NCBI RefSeq assembly: GCF_026967925.1
Contig: NZ_JAPVBI010000002.1
Location: 620,001 to 684,000, forward strand
DNA length: 64,000 bases
Reading direction: 5' to 3'
Source of the DNA: Modestobacter sp. VKM Ac-2985
GTDB lineage: Bacteria > Actinomycetota > Actinomycetes > Mycobacteriales > Geodermatophilaceae
Positions 8,615-17,633 of this stretch are shown here, piece by piece; positions within the stretch are counted from its first letter, which is position 1, and every line of letters begins with the position of its first letter. A program made the translations under genes and the position numbers. Under the pieces are notes generated by a model. It was not told the origin of the DNA and did no database searches. It saw only the letters and a list, made by a program, of their open reading frames with translations.

Positions 8615-8635
8615 GTTGAGTGGAACAGACTCAAG
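8615..8635 (+). promoter_or_regulatory. HAIR element (HspR operator) of clpB
   Basis: TTGAGT (8616-8621) and ACTCAAG (8629-8635) with a 7-base spacer match the HspR-associated inverted repeat CTTGAGT-N7-ACTCAAG except for the first base. It stands 63 bases before the clpB start, so clpB should be repressed by HspR and released on heat stress. Confidence 0.85.
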
Positions 8636-8697
8636 TCCTGCTCCGTTGAGCTCGACGAGACAGTCCCGTGCCGCAGGAGAGGACAGACCCACCCGCC

Positions 8698-11370
8698 ATG
8701 CAGAGCAAGCTCACCACCCGTTCGCAGGAGGCCCTCGCCGCCGCTCAGCGGCTGGCGGTCGACCGGGGCCAGGCGGCCCTCGAGCCCCTGCACCTGCTGG
8801 TCGCCCTGCTCGAGCAGACCGACGGCATCGCCGGGCCGCTCCTGCAGGCCACCGGCGCCGACCCGGCCGACGTCCGGGCCAAGGCCGACGCCGCGGTGCG
8901 CCGGATGCCGAGCGTCAGCGGCTCCACCGTGGCCGCCCCCGCGCCGTCCCGGGAGCTGCTGCGGGCGATCAACGCCGCCGGCGAGCAGGCCGGTGCGCTC
9001 GGCGACGAGTACGTCTCCACCGAGCACCTGCTGGTCGGCCTGGCCACCACGGAGGGGGAGGCCGGCGCCGTCCTGACCGGTGCCGGTGCCACGCGGGACG
9101 CCCTGGTCGCGGCGTTCCGCACGGTCCGTGGCAACCGCAAGGTCACCAGCCCGGACCCGGAGAACACGTTCCAGGCGCTGGAGAAGTACGCCGTGGACCT
9201 CACCGCCCGGGCCCGGGAGGGCCGGATGGACCCGGTCATCGGCCGCGACACGGAGATCCGCCGGGTGGTGCAGGTGCTCTCCCGGCGCACCAAGAACAAC
9301 CCCGTCCTGATCGGTGAGCCCGGCGTCGGGAAGACCGCGATCGTCGAGGGCCTGGCCCAGCGGATCGTCGCCGGCGACGTGCCGGAGAGCCTCAAGGGCA
9401 AGCGGCTGATGGCGCTGGACCTCAGCGCGATGGTGGCCGGGGCGAAGTACCGCGGTGAGTTCGAGGAACGGCTCAAGGCCGTCCTCCAGGAGATCACCGA
9501 GGCCGAGGGCCAGGTCGTCACCTTCATCGACGAGCTGCACACCATCGTCGGCGCCGGCGCCAGCGGTGACTCCGCGATGGACGCCGGCAACATGATCAAG
9601 CCGATGCTCGCCCGTGGTGAGCTTCGGATGGTCGGCGCGACGACGCTCGACGAGTTCCGCGAGCACATCGAGAAGGACCCGGCGCTGGAGCGCAGGTTCC
9701 AGCAGGTCTACGTCGGGGAGCCGTCGGTCGAGGACACCATCGGGATCCTGCGTGGCCTCAAGGAGCGCTACGAGGTGCACCACGGGGTGCGGATCACCGA
9801 CGGGGCCATCGTGGCGGCCGCGACCCTGTCCGACCGCTACGTCACCGCCCGCTTCCTCCCGGACAAGGCGATCGACCTCGTCGACGAGGCCGCCAGCCGG
9901 CTGCGGATGGAGATCGACAGCCGGCCGGTCGAGGTCGACGAGGTCGAGCGGGTCGTGCGCCGGCTGGAGATCGAGGAGATGGCGCTGGCCAAGGAAGACG
10001 ACCCGGCGTCCCTCCAGCGGCTGGAGACGCTGCGCTCGGAGCTCGCCGACCGTCGGGAGGCGCTGGGCGAGCTGACCGCCCGCTGGCAGCAGGACAAGAC
10101 CGCCATCGACCGGATCCAGCACACCAAGGAGGAGCTGGAGGGGGTGCGGCTGGAGGCCGAGCGCGCCGAGCGGGACGGCGACCTGGCCCGGGTCGCCGAG
10201 CTGCGCTACGGCCGCATGCCCGCGCTGGAGCGGGCGCTGTCCGAGGCCGAGGCGTCGGTCGCGGCCAGCGACTCCATGCTGAAGGAGGAGGTCGGCGCCG
10301 ACGACATCGCCGAGGTCGTGCAGGCCTGGACCGGGATCCCGGCCGGCCGGCTGCTGGAGGGCGAGACGCAGAAGCTGCTCCGGATGGAGGAGGAGCTCGC
10401 CCACCGGGTCGTCGGGCAGCCCGAGGCCGTCCGGGCCGTCTCCGACGCCGTCCGCCGGGCACGGTCCGGCGTCGCCGACCCGGACCGGCCGACCGGCTCC
10501 TTCCTGTTCCTCGGGCCCACCGGCGTCGGCAAGACGGAGCTGGCCAAGGCGCTGGCGGAGTTCCTCTTCGACGACGAGCGGGCGATGGTCCGGATCGACA
10601 TGAGCGAGTACTCCGAGAAGCACTCGGTGGCCCGGCTGGTCGGCTCGCCGCCCGGGTACGTCGGCTACGAGGCCGGCGGCCAGCTCACCGAGGCGGTGCG
10701 GCGCCGCCCGTACACGGTGGTGCTGCTCGACGAGGTCGAGAAGGCCCACCCCGACGTCTTCGACGTGCTGCTGCAGGTCCTCGACGACGGCCGGCTCACC
10801 GACGGGCAGGGCCGCACGGTCGACTTCCGCAGCACGATCCTCGTCCTGACGTCGAACCTCGGGTCGCAGGTGATCGCCGACCAGTCGATCCCCGACGCGC
10901 AGAAGCGGCAGGCCGTGCAGGACGTCGTGCGGTCGCACTTCAAGCCGGAGTTCCTCAACCGGCTGGACGACGTGGTCACGTTCCGCGCGCTCGGCTCCGA
11001 GGAGCTGGTCGGGATCGTCGACATCCAGGTCGAGGTGCTCGCCCGCCGGCTGGCCGCCCGCCGGCTCTCCCTGCGGGTGACCGACGCCGCCCGGGAGTGG
11101 CTGGCGCTGAACGGCTTCGACCCGGTCTACGGGGCCCGGCCGCTGCGCCGGCTGGTGCAGTCGGCGATCGGTGACCAGCTCGCCCGGGCCCTGCTCGCCG
11201 GCGAGGTCCGCGACGGCGACGAGGTCGTCGTCGACTGGGCGGCGGACGTGGCCGAGGGCGACGCCGGGCTCACCGTCACCCGGGGACCGGTGCCCGGGGA
11301 GCCGGCCACCGAGCCCGGTCCGACGACGGCACCGGCCCCGCCGGCGCTCGGTCCCGGCGCCGGCGAGTGA
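8698..11370 (+). CDS. clpB: ClpB disaggregase (Hsp104-family AAA+ chaperone)
   Basis: The 890-residue ATPase pulls polypeptides out of aggregates together with DnaK. Domains in order: Clp N-domain (1-145), AAA-1 with Walker A GEPGVGKT at 206-213, a middle coiled-coil of about 120 residues (roughly 405-525), AAA-2 with Walker A GPTGVGKT at 606-613, and a ClpB D2-small domain ending in [10 protein letters not shown]. The last ~45 residues are an acidic then Pro/Ala/Thr-rich tail, longer than in E. coli ClpB (857). ATG 8698 begins the family's [13 protein letters not shown]; a GTG at 8668 with a closer purine-rich site is an alternative adding 10 residues. A HAIR element upstream indicates HspR control. 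Confidence 0.95.
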   Translation: MQSKLTTRSQEALAAAQRLAVDRGQAALEPLHLLVALLEQTDGIAGPLLQATGADPADVRAKADAAVRRMPSVSGSTVAAPAPSRELLRAINAAGEQAGALGDEYVSTEHLLVGLATTEGEAGAVLTGAGATRDALVAAFRTVRGNRKVTSPDPENTFQALEKYAVDLTARAREGRMDPVIGRDTEIRRVVQVLSRRTKNNPVLIGEPGVGKTAIVEGLAQRIVAGDVPESLKGKRLMALDLSAMVAGAKYRGEFEERLKAVLQEITEAEGQVVTFIDELHTIVGAGASGDSAMDAGNMIKPMLARGELRMVGATTLDEFREHIEKDPALERRFQQVYVGEPSVEDTIGILRGLKERYEVHHGVRITDGAIVAAATLSDRYVTARFLPDKAIDLVDEAASRLRMEIDSRPVEVDEVERVVRRLEIEEMALAKEDDPASLQRLETLRSELADRREALGELTARWQQDKTAIDRIQHTKEELEGVRLEAERAERDGDLARVAELRYGRMPALERALSEAEASVAASDSMLKEEVGADDIAEVVQAWTGIPAGRLLEGETQKLLRMEEELAHRVVGQPEAVRAVSDAVRRARSGVADPDRPTGSFLFLGPTGVGKTELAKALAEFLFDDERAMVRIDMSEYSEKHSVARLVGSPPGYVGYEAGGQLTEAVRRRPYTVVLLDEVEKAHPDVFDVLLQVLDDGRLTDGQGRTVDFRSTILVLTSNLGSQVIADQSIPDAQKRQAVQDVVRSHFKPEFLNRLDDVVTFRALGSEELVGIVDIQVEVLARRLAARRLSLRVTDAAREWLALNGFDPVYGARPLRRLVQSAIGDQLARALLAGEVRDGDEVVVDWAADVAEGDAGLTVTRGPVPGEPATEPGPTTAPAPPALGPGAGE

Positions 11371-11374
11371 GGCG

Positions 11375-11405
11375 CCGTGCCCGCCGTCGGCGACGGCGGG
11401 CACGG
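11375..11405. terminator. hairpin terminator after clpB
   Basis: A perfect 14-bp stem (11375-11388 with 11392-11405) and GGC loop lie 4 bases past the clpB stop, between convergent genes. Confidence 0.8.
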
Positions 11406-11416
11406 TCCGCTCCGGG

Positions 11417-11956
11417 TCAGTTCGTGACGTCCTGGAGGCACTGCTCGTAGGCGGCCTGGTCACCGGTCTGGCTGAACTCGTCGATGCAGGTCTCGGCGGT
11501 GGTCACGAAGAACACCGCAGCGGCCAGGATGATCGCCCCGAGCACCAGGCCGATGGCCCCGGTCACGATCCCGCCGATCGGCATGCCGCGGTTGTCGGCA
11601 CGCCGGGCCTTGACCCGGCGCAGCGCGACGATGCCCAGGATGATCGCCAACAGCCCCAGCACGATGCCGGGGACGCCGAGGAAGAAGGCCCCCGGCAGGG
11701 ACAGGATGCCCAGGACCAGGGAGGCGATCCCGAGCCCGTTGGACTTCTGGGGTGCGCCGTACCCGCTCTGCTGCTGCCCGTAGGGGTCAGGCTGGCCGTA
11801 CTGGATCGGCTGGCCGTACGCGGCGGCCTGACCGTAGGCAGCGGGCTCACCGTAGGCGCCGGCTCCGGGCTGGCCGTAGCCGTGGGCACCGCCCTGCTCC
11901 GGGCGGTCGTCGCCGGGACGGGAGGGGTCGGGCGGCGGTGCTGGGGGCGTCGTCAC
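11417..11956 (-). CDS. DUF4190-type membrane protein with Gly/Tyr/Gln-rich N-terminus
   Basis: The 179-residue protein begins with a disordered 70-residue tract of YGQP/YGEP-like repeats, then two hydrophobic hairpins (NGLGIASLVLGILSLPGAF and IGGIVTGAIGLVLGAIILAA) typical of DUF4190 proteins, and ends in a short outside tail with two cysteines (ETCIDEF, YEQCLQD). The family is a common actinobacterial envelope protein of unknown role. GTG 11956 is supported by a TACGCT box 7 bases before it, so the transcript is probably leaderless. It converges on clpB. Confidence 0.7.
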   Translation of the reverse strand: MTTPPAPPPDPSRPGDDRPEQGGAHGYGQPGAGAYGEPAAYGQAAAYGQPIQYGQPDPYGQQQSGYGAPQKSNGLGIASLVLGILSLPGAFFLGVPGIVLGLLAIILGIVALRRVKARRADNRGMPIGGIVTGAIGLVLGAIILAAAVFFVTTAETCIDEFSQTGDQAAYEQCLQDVTN

Positions 11957-12124
11957 CCTCCCGAGCGTAAGGCGTCGGCGAGGAGGTGGCAGCCACGGCG
12001 GCCCGCCGGAGGTCGCCCGGAAGGGTGGCCCGGGCGGCGGGACCGTGCCGGATCCGATGCCGAGGGGATGCGGATGCGCGACGATCGAGGACGTCCATCC
12101 GCGCAGGTCGACCGAGGAGCTGTC

Positions 12125-12742
12125 ATGACGTCAGGACCGCAGGACCCGCACCAGGGCGGGTACGGGCAGCAGCCGCCGGAGGGCAGGCCCCCCGAGTACG
12201 GGCAGGGGAGCCGCCAGTACGGCGGTCGCCCCCCGTGGGAGCAGGACGGGTCGGAGCAGTCGTCCTATCCCGCAGCACCCGCCGGGCATCCCGGTGGGGA
12301 GGTCGGCGCACCCACCGAACGGCCCACCACCGTCAAGGCCGGCATCGCCGCCTTCCTGGTCAACACCCTGCTCAACGCGCTCGGCAGCATCCTGCTCTTC
12401 ACCGACCTGGAGGGGTACCGGGCCGAGCTGGCCGAGATCGGTGGCCTCACCGACGAGCAGGTCTCGACGGCCGCGACCGTCGGCTTCGTCATCAGCCTGG
12501 TGTTCATCGTCGCGTTCCTGGCCGTGCTCTGGTTCGCCTGGCAGGGCCGCAACTGGGCGCGCATCGTGCTCTGGGTGCTCGGGGGGCTGAGCCTGCTCGC
12601 GGGGCTGACCGGCACGATGGGGACCGGTGGCTTCCTGGCTGTGCTGCAGCTGATGTTGGTCCTGGCCGGCATCGTGCTGCTGGCGCTCAAGCCGTCCAAC
12701 GACTGGTACCGCGCCGAGGCCCAGCGTCGGAAGCGCTTCTGA
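12125..12742 (+). CDS. proline/glutamine-rich small membrane protein
   Basis: The 205-residue protein has a disordered N-terminus (about 70 residues rich in Gly, Pro, Gln, Tyr) and four hydrophobic segments: AFLVNTLLNALGSILLF, VGFVISLVFIVAFLAVLWFAW, IVLWVLGGLSLLAGLTG and FLAVLQLMLVLAGIVLLAL. The cytoplasmic end is basic (RAEAQRRKRF). No enzyme motif is seen. The neighbouring minus-strand gene has a similar size and span layout, and the two may be distant paralogues. Function unknown. Confidence 0.65.
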   Translation: MTSGPQDPHQGGYGQQPPEGRPPEYGQGSRQYGGRPPWEQDGSEQSSYPAAPAGHPGGEVGAPTERPTTVKAGIAAFLVNTLLNALGSILLFTDLEGYRAELAEIGGLTDEQVSTAATVGFVISLVFIVAFLAVLWFAWQGRNWARIVLWVLGGLSLLAGLTGTMGTGGFLAVLQLMLVLAGIVLLALKPSNDWYRAEAQRRKRF

Positions 12743-12748
12743 CCCAGG

Positions 12749-13222
12749 TCAGCGGGACGACCGGCTGCGTGGGCCGGACGAGGCCCACGCGGTCGTCGTC
12801 CGGGCCAGCAGGCTGGTCCCGGCGGCCGCGCAGAGCACCAGCACCAGCAGCGACGAGGCCGCCACCCCACCGGTCAGGAAGGTCGCGCCGAGGGTGAGCA
12901 GGCCCAGCGGCACGCTGACCGCCAGCCCGGTCCACCTCGCCCACGCCCGGCCGCGGGCGAGGAACACCGCGGAGACGGCGGCCAGCACCCCGAACACCAC
13001 GGCCTGACCCAGGTTCAGCAGGACCGCTCGCTCGGCGTCGGAGCGCGGCGAACCGGGCTGCGCCTCGGCGAGGGTGTCGATCACGGTGTCCCGGACGGCG
13101 AAGGTGAGCAGCGCGTTCAGCAGGAGGAGCACGCCCAGGGCGGCCAGCACCGCGATCGACACCTTGACCGAGGTCGGGGTCTCCGGGCCGGCCGGACCGG
13201 GGGGCGTGGGGCTGCTGCTCAC
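12749..13222 (-). CDS. small membrane protein of unknown function
   Basis: The 157-residue product starts with a short Ser/Pro-rich segment and has four predicted spans (VSIAVLAALGVLLLLNALLTF, AVVFGVLAAVSAVFLA, WTGLAVSVPLGLLTLGATFL, ASSLLVLVLCAAAGTSLL). The first loop is RDTVIDTLAEAQPGSPRSDAER. It converges on the previous four-span protein with 6 bases between their stops and has a similar topology. The start is uncertain: GTG 13222 gives the shortest reasonable frame; the frame is open to 13870, but that part overlaps the fasciclin gene. Confidence 0.6.
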   Translation of the reverse strand: MSSSPTPPGPAGPETPTSVKVSIAVLAALGVLLLLNALLTFAVRDTVIDTLAEAQPGSPRSDAERAVLLNLGQAVVFGVLAAVSAVFLARGRAWARWTGLAVSVPLGLLTLGATFLTGGVAASSLLVLVLCAAAGTSLLARTTTAWASSGPRSRSSR

Positions 13223-13346
13223 CGCGTCAGAGTGGCACGCCGGGGCGGCACCCCGGTCTCCTGCCGCGCCGGGTGCGATGCTGGCGGCGGCCGGCGCACC
13301 ACACCACCGTGGGCGACCGGTGACCGACACCAGGAGGACAGCCGCA

Positions 13347-14036
13347 GTGATGGCCCCCCGGCAGACCCGAACCGCCGTCCCGTCCCGGATCGGCGGGCTC
13401 CTCGCCGTCCCCGTCCTCCTGGCCGGGATCGCCGGCTGCAGCGGGTCCGACGACGGACCGACCGCACGCGCCACCCCCAGCGCCACGGCCACCGAGACCA
13501 GTGCGGCACCGACGTCGGAGGCGGCCGCGGCGCCCACCGGACCGATCGGACCCGGGTGCGAGCTGGTCTTCCCCGCCGCGGCCGACGGGACGCCGGCGGA
13601 CCTGTCGGCCCAGTCGGTGAGCGCGGCGGTGGGCGCCAACCCGCAGCTGAGCACCCTCACCGCGGCCGTGGGCGCGGCCAACCTGGTCGACGTCCTCAAC
13701 ACCCGGGAGGACATCACCGTGCTCGCGCCGACGAACGCCGCCTTCGACGCGCTCGGCCCCGACGCGGTGCCCGCGCTGCTCGGTGACGTCCCGCGGCTGA
13801 CCGCGCTGCTGACCCACCACGTCCTGCCCGGTCGGCTGGCGCCGGCCGACCTCGTCGGCGACCACGTCACCCTCTACGGCGACCCGATCACCGTGGCCGG
13901 GCCACCCGAGGCGCCGACCGTCGCCGCGGAGGGCACCGTGGCCGGCGCCGCCCCGGCGACCGTGGTCTGCGGCGACGTCCCGACGGCGAACGCCACCGTC
14001 TACGTCATCGACCAGGTGCTCGCCCCCGCAGGCTGA
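13347..14036 (+). CDS. fasciclin-domain lipoprotein
   Basis: The 229-residue protein is a lipoprotein: a short positive start, a hydrophobic core and the lipobox LAGIAGCSGS, so it should be anchored outside the membrane. After an Ala/Thr-rich linker comes one FAS1 (fasciclin) domain: NPQLSTLTAAVGAANLVDVLN, ITVLAPTNAAFDAL, LTHHVLPGRL, and the final ANATVYVIDQVLAP. FAS1 domains usually act in adhesion. Two adjoining starts, GTG 13347 and ATG 13350, both follow AGGAGGA (13332-13338). It sits two genes before pyrE, where Mycobacterium also has a secreted protein gene. Confidence 0.85.
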   Translation: MMAPRQTRTAVPSRIGGLLAVPVLLAGIAGCSGSDDGPTARATPSATATETSAAPTSEAAAAPTGPIGPGCELVFPAAADGTPADLSAQSVSAAVGANPQLSTLTAAVGAANLVDVLNTREDITVLAPTNAAFDALGPDAVPALLGDVPRLTALLTHHVLPGRLAPADLVGDHVTLYGDPITVAGPPEAPTVAAEGTVAGAAPATVVCGDVPTANATVYVIDQVLAPAG

Positions 14037-14103
14037 GCCGGGTCGCGCTCAGCGGGTCCCGGTCACCGACACCCGCTCCGGCGACCTCAGTAGGGTCGGC
14101 GAG

Positions 14104-14661
14104 ATGAACGCCCCTGCTCCGGCCCACCCCGACCGCGACCGGCTGCGCGAGCTCATCGTCGACCTCGCCGTCGTGCACGGGAAGGTCACGCTCTCCTCCG
14201 GCCAGGAGGCCGACTGGTACATCGACCTGCGCCGGGTGACGCTGCACCACGAGGCCGCCCCGCTGGTGGGCCGGGTGATGCGCCAGCTCACCGGCGACCT
14301 GCGCTACGACGTGGTCGGTGGGCTGACCCTGGGCGCCGACCCGGTCGCCACCGCGATGCTGCACGCCGCCGCGGGCGGCGAGGGGTTCCTGGACGCCTGC
14401 GTGGTGCGCAAGGCGACCAAGACGCACGGGATGCAGCGGCGGATCGAGGGGCCCGACGTCGCCGGCCGCACGGTGCTGGTCGTCGAGGACGTCTCCACCA
14501 CCGGGAGCAGCCCGCTCGCCGCCGTGGCGGCGCTGCAGGAGGCCGGTGCCGAGGTGCTGGGCGTGGCCGTGATCGTCGACCGCGGCGCCCGCGCGGCCGT
14601 CGAGGCGGCCGGCCTGGAGTACCGCGCGGCGTTCGAGCTCGCCGACCTCGGGCTCTCCTGA
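14104..14661 (+). CDS. pyrE: orotate phosphoribosyltransferase
   Basis: The 185-residue enzyme joins orotate to PRPP to give orotidine monophosphate in pyrimidine synthesis. The PRPP-binding motif VLVVEDVSTTGSSPLAA is intact, and the N-terminal half has GKVTLSSGQEADWYIDLR, typical of PyrE. Length is normal. TAGGGT (14091-14096) lies 7 bases before ATG 14104, so the mRNA is probably leaderless. It lies in the conserved clpB-pyrE-fba order of actinobacteria. Confidence 0.93.
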   Translation: MNAPAPAHPDRDRLRELIVDLAVVHGKVTLSSGQEADWYIDLRRVTLHHEAAPLVGRVMRQLTGDLRYDVVGGLTLGADPVATAMLHAAAGGEGFLDACVVRKATKTHGMQRRIEGPDVAGRTVLVVEDVSTTGSSPLAAVAALQEAGAEVLGVAVIVDRGARAAVEAAGLEYRAAFELADLGLS

Positions 14662-14719
14662 TCGTCAGGCCCCGCTCCGGGAGGGCACCGCAGCCGCGTC
14701 AGGGCCGTACGGTGACCGG

Positions 14720-16156
14720 GTGACCGCCCTCACGACGACGTGGGTCCGCGAGCTCCAGGACGCTCTGGGCCCGGACAGCGTGCTCACCGACCCCGACGTC
14801 ACCGCCGCCTACGCGCGGGACCAGGCGATGCTGGCCGAGGCCGGGCTGCCGGCCGCGGTGGCGCTGCCGCGCAGCACCGAGGAGGTGTCGGCGGTGCTGC
14901 GGCTGGCCAGCCGGCACGGGATCCCGGTGGTGCCGCGCGGCGCCGGTTCGGGGCTGGTCGGCGCGGCCAACGCGGTCGACGGGTGCATCACGCTGGCGCT
15001 GACCCGGATGGACGCCGTCCTGGAGGTCGCACCGGCCGACCGGCTCGCCGTCGTCCAGGCCGGCGTGGTGAACAAGACGCTGCGCGACGCCGTCCGGGAG
15101 CACGGGCTGTTCTACCCACCCGACCCGGCCAGCTACGACTGGTGCACCCTCGGCGGCAACCTGGCGATGAACTCCGGCGGGCTGTGCTGCGTCAAGTACG
15201 GGGTCACCACCGACTACGTGCTCGGCCTGGAGGTCGTTCTCGCCGACGGCCGGGTGCTGCGCACCGGACGGCGCACGGTGAAGGGCGTCGCCGGCTACGA
15301 CCTGGCCCGGCTGTTCGTCGGTTCCGAGGGCACCCTGGGCGTGATCACCGAGGCGACGCTGGCCCTGCGCCCCGCCCCGCAGCCGCCGGTCACGCTGGTC
15401 GCCAGCTTCGGCACGAGCGCGCAGACCGGCCAGGTCGTCGAGCGGGTGGTCACCAGCGGCCTGGTGCCGAGCATGCTCGAGGTGATGGACCGCACCTGCA
15501 TCCGCGCGGTCGACGACCTGATGAAGGCCGACCTGGACCGTGACGCGGCGGCGCTGCTGCTGGCCCAGTCCGACAGCGGCGGCGACGTGGCCCTCGCCGA
15601 GATCGCCGCGCTGACCCGGCTGTGCGAGGAGGCCGGCGCGGACTTCGTGCACTCCACGGACGACCCGGCCGAGGGCGACCTGCTGATGACCGCCCGGCGG
15701 ATGGCGCTGCCGGCGCTGGAGCGGCTGGGCAGCAGCCTGCTCCTCGACGACGTCGCCGTCCCGCGGTCGCGGGTGGCCACCTTCATCGACGGCTGCGACG
15801 CCATCGCCGCCTCCGCCGGGCTGGTGATCGGGGTCGTCGGGCACGCCGGTGACGGCAACATGCACCCGACCGTCGTGTTCGACGGCGCCGACCCCGACCA
15901 GTGCACCCGGGCCTACGCCGCCTTCGACGCCATCCTGGAGCTCGGGCTGTCCCTCGGCGGGACCATCACCGGCGAGCACGGCGTCGGCACGATCAAGGCC
16001 GACTGGCTGGAGCGGGAGATCGGACCGGTGTCCCTCTCCGTGCACCAGGCGATCAAGCACGCGCTCGACCCGGCGGGGCTGCTGAACCCCGGGAAGATGT
16101 TCCGCCGGGCCGCCGCCGGCGACCTGGCCGCCGTCTCGGGGCTCCTCGGCGCCTGA
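14720..16156 (+). CDS. FAD-binding 2-hydroxyacid oxidase, GlcD type
   Basis: The 478-residue flavoprotein is a single-domain relative of GlcD/D-lactate dehydrogenase. The FAD part has IPVVPRGAGSGLVGAANAV and WCTLGGNLAMNSGGLCCVKYG; the cap domain ends with the usual GTITGEHGVGTIKADWLEREIG and DPAGLLNPGKMF, where the histidines of GHAGDGNMHP and GEHG bind metal or substrate. Unlike the 979-residue enzyme at 2037 it lacks iron-sulfur domains. GTG 14720 follows TACGGT by 6 bases, another probable leaderless start. The substrate (glycolate, D-lactate or other) is not decided. Confidence 0.85.
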   Translation: MTALTTTWVRELQDALGPDSVLTDPDVTAAYARDQAMLAEAGLPAAVALPRSTEEVSAVLRLASRHGIPVVPRGAGSGLVGAANAVDGCITLALTRMDAVLEVAPADRLAVVQAGVVNKTLRDAVREHGLFYPPDPASYDWCTLGGNLAMNSGGLCCVKYGVTTDYVLGLEVVLADGRVLRTGRRTVKGVAGYDLARLFVGSEGTLGVITEATLALRPAPQPPVTLVASFGTSAQTGQVVERVVTSGLVPSMLEVMDRTCIRAVDDLMKADLDRDAAALLLAQSDSGGDVALAEIAALTRLCEEAGADFVHSTDDPAEGDLLMTARRMALPALERLGSSLLLDDVAVPRSRVATFIDGCDAIAASAGLVIGVVGHAGDGNMHPTVVFDGADPDQCTRAYAAFDAILELGLSLGGTITGEHGVGTIKADWLEREIGPVSLSVHQAIKHALDPAGLLNPGKMFRRAAAGDLAAVSGLLGA

Positions 16157-16184
16157 GGCGACCGGCGGTGGGAGGCTGCGGGGC

Positions 16185-17546
16185 ATGACCGAGCGACTGG
16201 TGGTGGTCGGCGGCGACGCGGCCGGGATGTCGGCGGCCGCCCAGGCCCGGCGCCTGCGCACGGCGGCCGACCTGGAGATCGTCGTCCTGGAGCAGAGCGA
16301 CGTCGTCTCCTACTCCGCCTGCGGCATCCCCTACTGGGTCGCCGGGCAGGTGAGCGACCGGGACGACCTGATCGCCCGGACGCCGGCCGAGTTCGCCGCC
16401 AGCGACATCACCGTGCACACCGGGACGCGGGCCGAGGCGATCGACCTGGACGCCGGGGTGGTGCACGCCGGCGGGGGCGCGCGGTTCGGCTACGACCGGC
16501 TGGTCGTGGCCACCGGGGGACGGCCCACCCGCCCCCCGATCCCCGGACTGGACGCCCCCGGGGTGTTCGGCGTGCACCGGCTGGACGACGGCGCGGCGGT
16601 CCGGGCGGCGATCGACGCGCTGCCCACCGACCGGCCACGGCGCGGGCTGGTCCTCGGTGGTGGCTACATCGGGCTGGAGATGGCCGAGGCCCTGCAGTGC
16701 CGGGGTCTGGAGGTCACCGTCGTCCTCGCCGACCCGCTGCCGATGCAGCTGCTCGACGCCGACATGGGCCAGCGGGTCTGCGACGGCCTGGAGGCCATGG
16801 GCATGACCGTGCACACCGACCAGGCGGTGCGCGAGGTGCTCCTGGACCCGGACGGCCGGGCCTGCGGGGTGCGCACCGACGTCGGCACGTACGAGGCCGA
16901 CCTGATCGTCCTCGGGCTGGGCATGGGGCCCGAGGCGTCGCTGGCGGCCGAGGCCGGGCTGGCGATCGGGCCGACCGGCGCGGTCGACGTCGACCGGAGC
17001 CAGCGCTGCCGGGACCACCCGGAGGTCTTCGCCGCCGGCGACTGCGCGCAGACGTTCCACCGGGTCACCGGCGAGGTCGCGCACGTCGCGCTGGGCACGC
17101 ACGCCAACAAGCAGGGCCGGGTCGCCGGCTCGGTGATCGGTGGCCGGCCCGCCCGGTTCGCCGGGGTGCTCGGCACCGCGGTGACCAAGGTGGGGGAGCT
17201 GGAGATCGGGCGGACCGGGCTGTGCACCACCCAGGCCGAGGACGCCGGGTTCGCCTACCGCACCGACGTCATCGAGGCGACCACCCGGGCCGGCTACTTC
17301 CCGGGCGCGGAGCAGATCGCGGTCAAGCTGGTCACCGAGGCCGGCTCGGGGCAGCTGCTCGGGGCGCAGGTGGTGGGCGGGCCGGGGTCGGGCAAGCGGA
17401 TCGACGTGCTGGCCACGGCGATCTGGGCGGGGTTGACCGCCGAGGAGCTGGCCGGCAGCGACCTCTCCTACGCCCCGCCGTTCTCGCCCACCTACGACCC
17501 GGTGGTGGTCGCCGCCCGCGCCGTCAGCCGCATCGAGCAGGGCTGA
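16185..17546 (+). CDS. FAD-dependent pyridine nucleotide-disulfide oxidoreductase, CoA-disulfide reductase/NADH oxidase family
   Basis: The 453-residue flavoprotein starts with the dinucleotide-binding fold VVVGGDAAGMSAAAQARR and has the single redox cysteine of this family, Cys46 in SYSACGIPYW, as in CoA-disulfide reductase and water-forming NADH oxidase. The NAD-binding LVLGGGYIGLEMAEAL, the FAD motif VFAAGDCAQT and a C-terminal dimer domain are present. It may reduce CoA disulfide, a persulfide or oxygen; an actinobacterium that uses mycothiol makes the substrate open. It begins 28 bases after the GlcD-like gene on the same strand, after GGGAGG. Confidence 0.82.
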   Translation: MTERLVVVGGDAAGMSAAAQARRLRTAADLEIVVLEQSDVVSYSACGIPYWVAGQVSDRDDLIARTPAEFAASDITVHTGTRAEAIDLDAGVVHAGGGARFGYDRLVVATGGRPTRPPIPGLDAPGVFGVHRLDDGAAVRAAIDALPTDRPRRGLVLGGGYIGLEMAEALQCRGLEVTVVLADPLPMQLLDADMGQRVCDGLEAMGMTVHTDQAVREVLLDPDGRACGVRTDVGTYEADLIVLGLGMGPEASLAAEAGLAIGPTGAVDVDRSQRCRDHPEVFAAGDCAQTFHRVTGEVAHVALGTHANKQGRVAGSVIGGRPARFAGVLGTAVTKVGELEIGRTGLCTTQAEDAGFAYRTDVIEATTRAGYFPGAEQIAVKLVTEAGSGQLLGAQVVGGPGSGKRIDVLATAIWAGLTAEELAGSDLSYAPPFSPTYDPVVVAARAVSRIEQG

Positions 17547-17633
17547 CCGGGGGCCGGGCGCCCCACCGGTGACCACCCGGCGCGATACTGACCGCGAGCA
17601 GAGCCGCCGGTCCCGACGTCAGGAGAGCACCGC

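Noticed and set aside
8038-11463. Very long minus-strand frame continuing from the OhrR gene through clpB
   Set aside because: Only the last 153 codons match a family; the rest is antisense to clpB.
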